This document shows, piece after piece, positions 15,495 through 21,609 of a stretch of 21,614 bases of DNA. The position numbers and the translations under genes are program-made. Source of the DNA: Ruminococcaceae bacterium UBA5891 (GTDB lineage Bacteria > Bacillota > Clostridia > Oscillospirales > Acutalibacteraceae); contig DJET01000071.1 in the NCBI GenBank assembly GCA_002431945.1, forward strand, positions 1 through 21,614, in the 5' to 3' direction. Every line of letters starts with the position of its first letter. The stretch's first letter is position 1. A model generated the notes under the pieces. The model worked only from the letters and a program-made list of their open reading frames with translations. It had not been told where the DNA came from and did not search any database.

Positions 15495-16340
15495 ATGCCT
15501 GCAAATTTGTATGAGGCCGTATGGATATTCTTAATTTACGCTTTTTTGGGCTGGTGCTGCGAGGTGGCGTTTGCCGCCGTTAATAAGGGTAAATTTGTAA
15601 ACCGCGGTTTTTTAAACGGTCCGGTTTGCCCTATTTACGGGTTCGGTATGCTTATAGTGGTGCTTTGCCTTTGGAGCCTTCGCGATAAACCGTTTTTGCT
15701 GTTTTTAGGCTCTGCCGCGCTTACCACGGCGCTTGAATTTGTTACCGGATTTGTGCTTGAAAGGTTTTTTCACGATAAATGGTGGGATTATTCGGATATG
15801 CCCTTTAACGTTAAGGGCTACATATGCCTTAAATTCACCGTTTTGTGGGGGCTTGCCGCTTCGTTTGTTATAGGCGCGGTGCACCGCTTTGTGTATATGC
15901 TGATAGTGAAAACGCCGTTTGCGCTCGGAATAGTGCTTTTATCGGTATTTTCGGCGGCGTTTATCGCCGATTTTGCAGTAACCCTTACCGAGCTTGTAAA
16001 GCTGCCTAAAAAAATGAAGGCGCTGTTAGAGGCTGAAAGGGCGCTCAGGGCGGTTTCGGATAAAATAGGCGAAAATATAAGCGATACCACAATAGCCGCA
16101 AAGGAAAAGGGCAGCGCCCTTGCCGAGGAAAGCAGGCCTAAAATTGATGAGCTTAAAGCCGAATACGAGAAGAAAAAGCAGGAATTTTCTTCAATGCTTG
16201 CCGGCAGAAGCTTTGTGCATAAGCGAATTTTCAAGGCGTTTCCGAGCCTTAAAAACGGGCGGTATAAGGCTGTGTTTGACAGAATGAGCGAGCTTAGATC
16301 AAAGGTGACTGATAAAAGCAATGAAAAAGACAGCGTGTGA
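15495..16340 (+). CDS. PF06541-type multi-spanning membrane protein (CmpB-like)
   Basis: This 281-residue protein matches the family named putative ABC-transporter type IV / CmpB. It has FLGWCCEVAF (17-26), KFVNRGFLNGPVCPIYGFG (33-51) and a WWDYSDMPFNVKGYICL segment (96-112). Hydrophobic segments at about 8-28, 46-62, 67-88, 108-136 and 142-166 suggest five membrane spans. The C-terminal 110 residues are charged and helical, probably coiled coil at about 171-235. No ATPase or substrate-binding protein is encoded nearby, so a transport role is doubtful; the name is historical. It follows the LCP gene by 11 bases behind a GGGGG site. Function is not established. Confidence 0.82.
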   Translation: MPANLYEAVWIFLIYAFLGWCCEVAFAAVNKGKFVNRGFLNGPVCPIYGFGMLIVVLCLWSLRDKPFLLFLGSAALTTALEFVTGFVLERFFHDKWWDYSDMPFNVKGYICLKFTVLWGLAASFVIGAVHRFVYMLIVKTPFALGIVLLSVFSAAFIADFAVTLTELVKLPKKMKALLEAERALRAVSDKIGENISDTTIAAKEKGSALAEESRPKIDELKAEYEKKKQEFSSMLAGRSFVHKRIFKAFPSLKNGRYKAVFDRMSELRSKVTDKSNEKDSV

Positions 16341-16500
16341 AAGCTGCGCCAATTATGTATACGACGCGGAAAGCGACTGTATGTACTGCGAAATAGATTT
16401 AGACGAGGACGAAATGCAGCGTTTTTTGTCTTCGCAGACATATAATTGCCCGTATTACGATTTTTACGACGAATATAAAATTGTAAGAAAACAAAATTAG
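16321..16500 (+). CDS. Small Cys-rich protein of 59 residues (DUF6472-like)
   Basis: This complete small frame starts at an ATG at 16321, inside the last 20 bases of the preceding gene, with AAGGTGA upstream. It ends at a TAG, 10 bases before the acyltransferase gene. It begins MKKTACESCANYVYDAESDC. Cys6, Cys9, Cys20 and Cys23 form two CxxC pairs and Cys43 lies in a CPYY motif, suggesting a bound metal. The acidic LDEDEMQRF centre and EYKIVRKQ end resemble a short protein family seen in Clostridia that I recall as DUF6472; this assignment is from memory. Its location in a tight operon supports real translation. The role is unknown. Confidence 0.8.
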   Translation: MKKTACESCANYVYDAESDCMYCEIDLDEDEMQRFLSSQTYNCPYYDFYDEYKIVRKQN

Positions 16501-16510
16501 GAGCGGCGGT

Positions 16511-17350
16511 ATGTTTTATTTTTATCTTGTTTTAAGCGCGGTGCTTTTGCCTGTGCTTAACAATTTTTTCGGGATACTTAGGCAGCCGTATTCGTGGTGG
16601 CTGGTTCCCGTGCTGTTTATTGCTTTCTTTTTGGGGCTTGTGCTTTTGCACCTTGCTTTTGTGTGCGTGTGGGTGGCGTTTACAAATGTTAATAAACCGC
16701 CGAAACACACGGCTGCGTTCAGAAAGCTTGCAAATATAACGATACCGCTGCTTTTAAAGCTTACAAGGGTAAGGGTAGAGGTTACTGGCGCGGATAAGAT
16801 ACCCGAAAACGCGCGTATGCTTTTTGTGTGCAACCATCAGCACGATTTTGACCCCATAATGTTAATGTCCGCGTTCGGCAGCGCCGACATAGGCTTTATA
16901 GGCAAAAAGGATATTTATAAGGAAATGCCGTTTATTGCAAAGGCGATGCACCGCCTTTACTGCCTGCCTATCGACCGCGAAAACGACCGCGCCGCGGCAA
17001 AAACCATTATAGAGGCGGCAAGGCTTTTAAAATCGGGCAAGGCTTCTATAGGGCTGTTCCCGGAAGGATACACAAGCAAAACCTGCGAGCTTTTGCCGTT
17101 CAGAAACGGGTCGTTTAAAATTGGATACAGGTCAGAGGCGGATATTGCGGTTTGCGCGATAAACAACACGCGCTCAATACCGCGGCGTATGTTTTTGCGC
17201 CGAACGGTAATCGAGCTTAGGGTGCTTGACGTTATAAGGTATGAGGATTATAAGGATATTGCAACGCACGAGCTTGGCGATAAAATTCATACCGAAATGG
17301 AAACGGCGTTAAGCGAAATGCGCTCGGTTGACAAAAAAAGCCGCGTATAG
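16511..17350 (+). CDS. PlsC-like 1-acyl-glycerol-3-phosphate acyltransferase
   Basis: This 279-residue protein has two N-terminal hydrophobic segments (about 3-24 and 29-58) and a PlsC acyltransferase domain. The catalytic HX4D motif is NHQHDFDP with His109 and Asp114. GKKDIYKEMPF (131-141) and FPEGYTSK (183-190) form the other conserved blocks. It probably acylates lysophosphatidic acid to phosphatidic acid, feeding the same lipid pathway as pgsA. It could instead act on another glycerolipid, so I do not assign a symbol firmly. The last codons contain the -35 and spacer of the typA promoter, and the stop codon TAG at 17348-17350 abuts the -10 box. The domain is intact. Confidence 0.87.
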   Translation: MFYFYLVLSAVLLPVLNNFFGILRQPYSWWLVPVLFIAFFLGLVLLHLAFVCVWVAFTNVNKPPKHTAAFRKLANITIPLLLKLTRVRVEVTGADKIPENARMLFVCNHQHDFDPIMLMSAFGSADIGFIGKKDIYKEMPFIAKAMHRLYCLPIDRENDRAAAKTIIEAARLLKSGKASIGLFPEGYTSKTCELLPFRNGSFKIGYRSEADIAVCAINNTRSIPRRMFLRRTVIELRVLDVIRYEDYKDIATHELGDKIHTEMETALSEMRSVDKKSRV

Positions 17351-17356
17351 TATAAT
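17328..17356 (+). promoter_or_regulatory. Perfect consensus sigma-A promoter for typA, inside the plsC-like gene
   Basis: TTGACA at 17328-17333 and TATAAT at 17351-17356 are separated by exactly 17 bases, a full match to the sigma-A consensus. The -35 and spacer lie in the last codons of the acyltransferase gene, and the -10 starts right after its stop. Transcription would start near 17363 and leave a leader of about 27 bases before the typA ATG. This supports a separate, strong unit for typA and the following two genes. Confidence 0.85.
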
Positions 17357-17374
17357 ATTCTTTTGTACAGAAAT

Positions 17375-17380
17375 AAAGGA
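17375..17380 (+). promoter_or_regulatory. Ribosome binding site that fixes the typA start
   Basis: AAAGGA lies nine bases before the ATG at 17390. The frame is open back to a TTG at 17363, but that codon falls at the predicted transcription start, so it cannot be the main start on this transcript. Confidence 0.75.
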
Positions 17381-17389
17381 AGTAAGAAT

Positions 17390-19213
17390 ATGGCTAAAAT
17401 TGAGAATTTAAGAAACGTTGCGATAATCGCCCACGTTGACCACGGCAAAACCACGCTTGTAGATCAGCTTTTAAAGCAAAGCGGTACGTTCAGAGCAAAC
17501 GAATCGGTAAACGAGCGCGTTATGGACTCTAACGACCTTGAAAGAGAGCGCGGAATTACCATACTTTCCAAAAATACAAGCGTTATGTATAACGGCGTGC
17601 GTATAAATATAGTGGATACTCCGGGTCACGCGGATTTCGGCGGCGAGGTTGAGCGTATTTTGCAGATGGTGGACGGCGTTTTACTGCTTGTAGACGCGTT
17701 TGAGGGCTGTATGCCGCAAACCCGTTTTGTGCTTAAAAAGGCGCTGGCACTCGGTAAAAAAGCGGTTGTTGTTATAAATAAGATAGACAGACCCATGGCG
17801 CGTCCGCACGAGGTTGTAGACGAGGTTTTGGATCTGTTTATAGAGCTTGGCGCAGATGAAAGCCAAATAGAATTCCCCGTTATTTTCGCTTCGGGCAGGG
17901 ACGGTTACGCTACCTATTCTCCCGAAATTCCGGGAACCGATATGAAACCGCTGTTTGACGAGATAATTAAGGAAATAGATCCGCCTGAGGGCGACACGCA
18001 AGCGCCGCTTCAGATACTTTTTTCAAATATAGAATACGACGATTATTTGGGCAGAATAGGCGTCGGCAGGGTTATCCGCGGTACGGTGCATACGGGGCAG
18101 ACCGTTGCGCTTTGCCATAAGGACGGCACAGCCTCTAACGTTAAGGTTGCTAAGCTGTTTATGTACAGGGGGCTTAAGCGCGTTGAGGAGGAAAGTGCCT
18201 CTGTTGGCGATATAATTCAGGTTGCGGGCATTTCCGAGCTTGAAATAGGCGAGACCGCGTGCTCTCCCGATTTAATAGAGCCGCTGCCCTTTGTAAAAAT
18301 AGACGAGCCTACCCTTTCAATGAACTTTATGGTTAACAATTCACCCTTTGCGGGCAAGGACGGTAAGTTTGTAACCTCAAGAAATTTGCGCGACAGGCTG
18401 TTTAAAGAGGTTATGACAAACGTAAGCCTTCGCGTTGAGGAAACCGATTCGGCTGATACCTTTAAGGTTTCGGGCAGGGGAGAACTGCACCTTTCAATAC
18501 TTATTGAAACTATGCGCCGCCAGGGCTATGAATTTCAGGTATCTCCGCCGGAGGTTATTTACAAGCGCGGCGAAAACGGCGAGCTTTTAGAGCCTATCGA
18601 GCTGCTTATGATAGAGGTGCCGGAGGAATACGTCGGCGCGGTTATGGAGCGCCTCGGCACAAGAAAAGCCGAAATTAAAAATATGGGCACGCGCGAGGGC
18701 GGCGCTTCGCACCTTGAGTTTTTAATACCCGCGCGCGGGCTTTTAGGCTACCGCTCGCACTTCCTTACCGATACTAACGGCAACGGCATTATGAGCCACG
18801 TGTTCGACAGCTATCAGCCGTTTAAGGGGGATATCGATCAGCGCTCCACCGGCTCTATAATAGCGCACGAAACAGGCGAGGCAACGGGCTACGGCTTATT
18901 TAACACCCAAAGCCGCGGCAAGCTGTTTATAGGCGCGGGCACTCCCGTTTACGAGGGAATGATCGTAGGCGAAAACCCGAAGAACGAGGATATTGTGTGC
19001 AATGTTTGCAAGAAAAAGCAAATGACTAACACACGCGCCGCCGGCTCTGACGACGCACTGCGTTTAGTACCGCCCACAAGGCTTTCGCTTGAGCAGTCGC
19101 TTGAGTTTATAAAGGACGACGAGCTTGTAGAGGTAACTCCGCACAATATACGTCTTCGCAAGCGTATCCTTAATAAAGAAGAGCGTATGAAAGCGGAATC
19201 GAGAAAGAAATAA
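17390..19213 (+). CDS. typA: Ribosome-associated GTPase TypA/BipA
   Basis: TypA/BipA is a translational GTPase of the EF-G type that binds the ribosome and supports subunit assembly and stress growth. The 607-residue protein has the G1 motif AHVDHGKTT (14-22), G2 ERGITI (53-58), G3 DTPGHADF (76-83) and G4 NKID (130-133). EF-Tu-like domain II, EF-G-like domains III and V, and the family-specific C-terminal part (GYRSHF..., NVCKKKQMTNTRAAG, PPTRLSLEQSLEFI) follow. The length fits the family. It should be transcribed from the consensus promoter at 17328-17356. Its stop overlaps the start of the exonuclease gene by one base (TAATG). Confidence 0.97.
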   Translation: MAKIENLRNVAIIAHVDHGKTTLVDQLLKQSGTFRANESVNERVMDSNDLERERGITILSKNTSVMYNGVRINIVDTPGHADFGGEVERILQMVDGVLLLVDAFEGCMPQTRFVLKKALALGKKAVVVINKIDRPMARPHEVVDEVLDLFIELGADESQIEFPVIFASGRDGYATYSPEIPGTDMKPLFDEIIKEIDPPEGDTQAPLQILFSNIEYDDYLGRIGVGRVIRGTVHTGQTVALCHKDGTASNVKVAKLFMYRGLKRVEEESASVGDIIQVAGISELEIGETACSPDLIEPLPFVKIDEPTLSMNFMVNNSPFAGKDGKFVTSRNLRDRLFKEVMTNVSLRVEETDSADTFKVSGRGELHLSILIETMRRQGYEFQVSPPEVIYKRGENGELLEPIELLMIEVPEEYVGAVMERLGTRKAEIKNMGTREGGASHLEFLIPARGLLGYRSHFLTDTNGNGIMSHVFDSYQPFKGDIDQRSTGSIIAHETGEATGYGLFNTQSRGKLFIGAGTPVYEGMIVGENPKNEDIVCNVCKKKQMTNTRAAGSDDALRLVPPTRLSLEQSLEFIKDDELVEVTPHNIRLRKRILNKEERMKAESRKK

Positions 19214-20109
19214 TGCAGTATATTATTCTTGATCTTGAATGGGACAGCGCCTACTCGGTTAAGCACAGGCGCTTTTTAAACCAAATACTGCAAATAGGCG
19301 CGGTAAGGCTTAATGAAAATTTTGAGGTTACCGATACATTTCTTGAAACGGTAAAATCCTCTATTTCAAAAAAGGTTACGGGCAGATTTGCGGGGCTTAC
19401 GGGCATCACAACCGAAAAAATGCTTGCCGGCGTGCCGTTTGAAACAGCGGTGGACGATTATAACGCTTGGGCGCCGGACGACGCCGTAACAATGACCTGG
19501 AGCGATTCGGACCTGTATTCCATAAAGGAAAACGAAGAGTATATTTTAAATGATAAGACCTTTAAAATAGGCAGGTATTTGGATCTTCAGCGCTTTGTTC
19601 AGGGGGAGCTGCGGCTTTCCGGCTATAACGATAAAAACCAGATATCCCTGTCCGCCGCCGCAGAAATGCTTAACGTTACTTACGAGGGGCTTGAGCTTCA
19701 CACCGCGCGGGACGACAGCTTGCTGTGCGCGGCGCTGCTTAAAAGGTGCTATAACAGGGAACGGTTTGAGCCGCTTATAAGAAATACCGCCGATCCGGAA
19801 TTTTATAAAAGGCTTCGGTTTAAGCCTTATTTTATATCGGATATAAATGATGAAAGAATAGATAAAAAGCTTCTTAAATTTCATTGCGACAAATGCGGCG
19901 GCAGCGCTAAACAGCTTTCAAAATGGCGCTACCGAAACCGCTGGTTTTCGGCTAAATTTGAATGTGAAAATTGCCGCAGGCGCTTTTGCGGCAGGGTAAC
20001 CTTTAAAAAAACCTACGACGAGCTTAAAGCGCGCCGCAGGATATGTGAAATCAAACCCAAAACGGAGAAACCGACAAATGATATGCAGCCTGTGCCCGAA
20101 AGGGTGTAA
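19213..20109 (+). CDS. DnaQ/KapD-like DEDDh exonuclease with C-terminal zinc ribbon
   Basis: This 298-residue protein has an N-terminal DEDDh 3'-5' exonuclease domain (about 1-180). The metal ligands appear as Asp7 and Glu9 (ILDLEWD), Asp98 or Asp100 (TWSDSD), and His163 with Asp168 in HTARDD. GAVRL and FAGLTGIT are typical of KapD/ERI-1-type exonucleases. It probably degrades RNA or single-stranded DNA; the substrate is unknown. After a linker comes a four-Cys zinc ribbon with Cys225/Cys228 (CDKC) and Cys251/Cys254 (CENC), flanked by many Arg/Lys and Trp residues, likely a nucleic-acid-binding module. The start overlaps the typA stop, so it is translated with typA. Its 3' end overlaps the radical SAM gene. 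Confidence 0.85.
   Translation: MQYIILDLEWDSAYSVKHRRFLNQILQIGAVRLNENFEVTDTFLETVKSSISKKVTGRFAGLTGITTEKMLAGVPFETAVDDYNAWAPDDAVTMTWSDSDLYSIKENEEYILNDKTFKIGRYLDLQRFVQGELRLSGYNDKNQISLSAAAEMLNVTYEGLELHTARDDSLLCAALLKRCYNRERFEPLIRNTADPEFYKRLRFKPYFISDINDERIDKKLLKFHCDKCGGSAKQLSKWRYRNRWFSAKFECENCRRRFCGRVTFKKTYDELKARRRICEIKPKTEKPTNDMQPVPERV
20064..20067 (+). promoter_or_regulatory. Ribosome binding site that fixes the radical SAM gene start
   Basis: GGAG lies 10 bases before the ATG at 20078. It supports this start over the in-frame GTG at 20045. Confidence 0.6.
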
Positions 20110-20953
20110 CGCAAAGCGAGACGAAAACGAAAATTTAACAGGCTTTTGCAAAATGCCTTTGCAGCCGCGCGTTGCAAGGGCTGCTTTGCATTTTTGGGAA
20201 GAACCGTGCATAAGCGGCAAAAACGGGTCGGGCACGGTGTTTTTTTCGGGCTGTAACCTTAACTGCGTTTTTTGCCAGAATTACGGCGTTTCGCACGGCG
20301 GCTACGGCAAAGCCGTAACATATAAGCGCCTTGCCGATATATTTAAGGAGCTTGAAGAAAAGGGCGCCGAAAACATAAATCTTGTAACGCCGAGCCATTA
20401 TTATTATGCCGTTATAAAGGCGCTTGATATATATAAGCCGAAAATTCCAATAGTTTATAACACGGGCGGTTACGATACCTTAAGCGCGATAAAGGCGCTT
20501 AAGGGTTATATTGATATTTATCTTACCGATTTAAAGTATCTTTCGCCCGAACGCGCAATGGCTTATTCGGGAGCGGAGGATTACCCCGATTATGCCGCCG
20601 CCTCAATTGCGGAGGAATACAGGCAGCAGGGCGAGTGCGTTTTTAAAAACGGCATTATGCAAAGGGGACTTATAATCCGCCACCTGCTGCTGCCGCAGGG
20701 CACGCGCGAGGCAATGCGCGTGTTTGATTTTGTAAGGCAAAACACGCCGAACGCTTATTTCAGTATAATGAGCCAGTATATGCCGTGCGGCAGGGCAAAG
20801 GATATGCCAATTATAAACCGTCGCGTTACAAAGCGCGAATACGATAAGGTGCTTGATTACATCTGCTCCACGGGCTTTGAAAGGGTGTATATTCAAGAGC
20901 GCGGCAGTGCGGACGGCAGGTTTATTCCTCCGTTTGATCTTGAGGGAGTATAG
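20078..20953 (+). CDS. PflA-like radical SAM protein
   Basis: This 291-residue protein begins MICSLCPKGCNA with Cys3, Cys6 and Cys10. The radical SAM motif CxxxCxxC follows as GCNLNCVFCQN (Cys59, Cys63, Cys66). The N-terminal Cys cluster, a VTPSHYYY segment, YNTGGYD, DIYLTDLKY, RHLLLPQG and the IQERGSADGRFIPPFD end fit the group annotated as putative pyruvate formate-lyase activating or PflX-like proteins. No glycyl-radical enzyme is encoded nearby, so activation of such an enzyme is unproven. I chose the ATG at 20078 because the CxxCPxxC motif normally sits at the N-terminus; the GTG at 20045 would add 11 residues. The gene overlaps the exonuclease gene by 32 bases. Confidence 0.85.
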   Translation: MICSLCPKGCNAKRDENENLTGFCKMPLQPRVARAALHFWEEPCISGKNGSGTVFFSGCNLNCVFCQNYGVSHGGYGKAVTYKRLADIFKELEEKGAENINLVTPSHYYYAVIKALDIYKPKIPIVYNTGGYDTLSAIKALKGYIDIYLTDLKYLSPERAMAYSGAEDYPDYAAASIAEEYRQQGECVFKNGIMQRGLIIRHLLLPQGTREAMRVFDFVRQNTPNAYFSIMSQYMPCGRAKDMPIINRRVTKREYDKVLDYICSTGFERVYIQERGSADGRFIPPFDLEGV

Positions 20954-20989
20954 ATAATTCGGAATGCGGAATTCGTAATTCGGAATTAT
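20954..20989. repeat. Short AATTCGGAAT-type repeat cluster
   Basis: Directly after the radical SAM stop, the unit AATTCGGAAT occurs at 20956-20965 and 20977-20986, with a related GGAATTCG between. The ends ATAATTC (20954-20960) and GAATTAT (20983-20989) are inverted repeats. This looks like a small intergenic repeat rather than a classic GC-rich terminator. No clear terminator for the typA unit was found here. Confidence 0.5.
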
Positions 20990-21041
20990 AAAATAATCTT
21001 CAAATTATCTTTAAAACAGTTTTTCACTTCTTTTAAAAAAA

Positions 21042-21063
21042 TATATTCCACATATGGAATATA
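21042..21063. promoter_or_regulatory. Palindrome, candidate operator for the XRE regulator
   Basis: TATATTCCA (21042-21050) and TGGAATATA (21055-21063) are perfect nine-base inverted repeats around CATA. The site lies about 25 bases upstream of the -10 box of the XRE gene. Small XRE regulators commonly bind such sites near their own promoter. Binding is inferred. Confidence 0.45.
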
Positions 21064-21083
21064 ATAATAATTCAATTAAAAAA

Positions 21084-21094
21084 TGTGCTATAAT
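21084..21094 (+). promoter_or_regulatory. Extended -10 promoter of the XRE regulator gene
   Basis: TATAAT at 21089-21094 is preceded by TG at 21086-21087, which gives an extended -10 element. No convincing -35 hexamer is present 16-18 bases upstream. The predicted start near 21101 coincides with the ribosome binding site AAAGGAG, so the leader would be very short. Confidence 0.5.
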
Positions 21095-21117
21095 TTTTAA
21101 AAAGGAGTGAAACTGAT

Positions 21118-21339
21118 ATGGAATACACCGAAATACTGAAACAATTACGTAATAATCGCGGTCTAAATAAAAAAGACATAGCCGAGCTGTTAAACATAAG
21201 CCAAAGCTGCTACGATAAATACGAAACAGGATTAAAAGCACTGCCGATAAAGCATATGGTAACGTTATGCAAATTTTATAATGTGTCTTCAAATTATATA
21301 ATGGGACTACCTGATAATCTTGAATATCCTAAAAAATAA
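21118..21339 (+). CDS. Small XRE-family helix-turn-helix regulator
   Basis: This 73-residue protein is essentially one Cro/cI-type HTH domain (about residues 4-64). It has NKKDIAELLNISQSCYDKYE as the helix-turn-helix core and FYNVSSNYIMGLPD at the end of the fold, where many XRE proteins read NVSxDYLLG. It likely binds DNA as a dimer and represses its own or a neighbouring promoter; the palindrome at 21042-21063 is the best candidate site. An AAAGGAG site lies 10 bases upstream of the ATG. The gene and its surroundings are markedly more AT-rich than the housekeeping genes to the left, which suggests acquisition with accessory DNA. No antitoxin partner or phage gene is visible. Confidence 0.85.
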   Translation: MEYTEILKQLRNNRGLNKKDIAELLNISQSCYDKYETGLKALPIKHMVTLCKFYNVSSNYIMGLPDNLEYPKK

Positions 21340-21379
21340 TATATTGAGCTTGTGGTGTTTAAATATGCCCATATTCCTC

Positions 21380-21466
21380 GTCATTGCGAGGGCGTAGCCC
21401 GCGGCAATCCGCTTCTCTTTTTAAAAAGGAAATACGGATTCTTTCGCGCCAAGCGCTCAGAATGAC
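21380..21466. repeat. Dispersed inverted-repeat element, copy 1
   Basis: The element is bounded by GTCATT (21380-21385) and AATGAC (21461-21466). Internal pairings include GGGC/GCCC (21390-21400), AATCCG (21406-21411) with CGGATT (21435-21440), and the palindrome CTTTTTAAAAAG at the tip (21417-21428). It can fold into a long hairpin. Its ends resemble the GTCATTGCGAG...AATGAC elements scattered in many bacterial genomes. No protein is encoded in it. Confidence 0.75.
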
Positions 21467-21475
21467 ATAACTTTT

Positions 21476-21550
21476 GTTATTGCGAACGCCGTAAGGCGTG
21501 TGGCAATCCGCTTTTCTTTTTTAATTGGGAGGCGGATTCTTTCGCGCTTA
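21476..21550. repeat. Dispersed inverted-repeat element, copy 2 (diverged right end)
   Basis: This copy shares ATTGCGA, GGCAATCCGCTT (21502-21513) and the 15-base CGGATTCTTTCGCGC (21533-21547) with copy 1. It has an internal ACGCC/GGCGT hairpin (21486-21499) and the AATCCG/CGGATT pairing. The AATGAC terminus of copy 1 is missing, so the right end has diverged or been replaced. Confidence 0.7.
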
Positions 21551-21558
21551 TCACTCTT

Positions 21559-21609
21559 GCGGTGCCCAAAAGTTGTTATTCGCTTGGAGCGCGAACAACT
21601 TTTGACCGC
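21559..21609. repeat. Long inverted repeat at the window end
   Basis: CAAAAGTTGTT (21567-21577) pairs perfectly with AACAACTTTTG (21594-21604). It is extended outward by GCGGT (21559-21563) with ACCGC (21605-21609) across a three-base bulge. The loop is 16 bases. It may be another member of the repeat cluster or the start of a further element cut by the window edge. The plus-strand arm lacks a T run long enough to call a terminator. Confidence 0.6.

Noticed and set aside
15173..15514. Open frame of 113 codons inside the LCP gene tail
   Set aside because: It is highly basic and serine/arginine-rich because it is a frame-shifted reading of the Ser-rich repeat region, and it lacks a ribosome binding site.
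15818..16441. Minus-strand frame of 207 codons opposite the PF06541 gene and Cys-rich gene
   Set aside because: It has Ser/Leu-rich antisense composition, no plausible start signal and conflicts with two supported genes.
17226..17254. Second promoter-like pair TTGACG-17-TATAAG inside the plsC-like gene
   Set aside because: Each hexamer is one base off consensus, but both are explained by the coding sequence and the perfect promoter 102 bases downstream is far better. Kept only as a possible secondary start.
20045..20077. GTG start for the radical SAM gene
   Set aside because: It would add a basic 11-residue extension not expected before the N-terminal CxxCPxxC motif; the ATG at 20078 has a better placed GGAG site.
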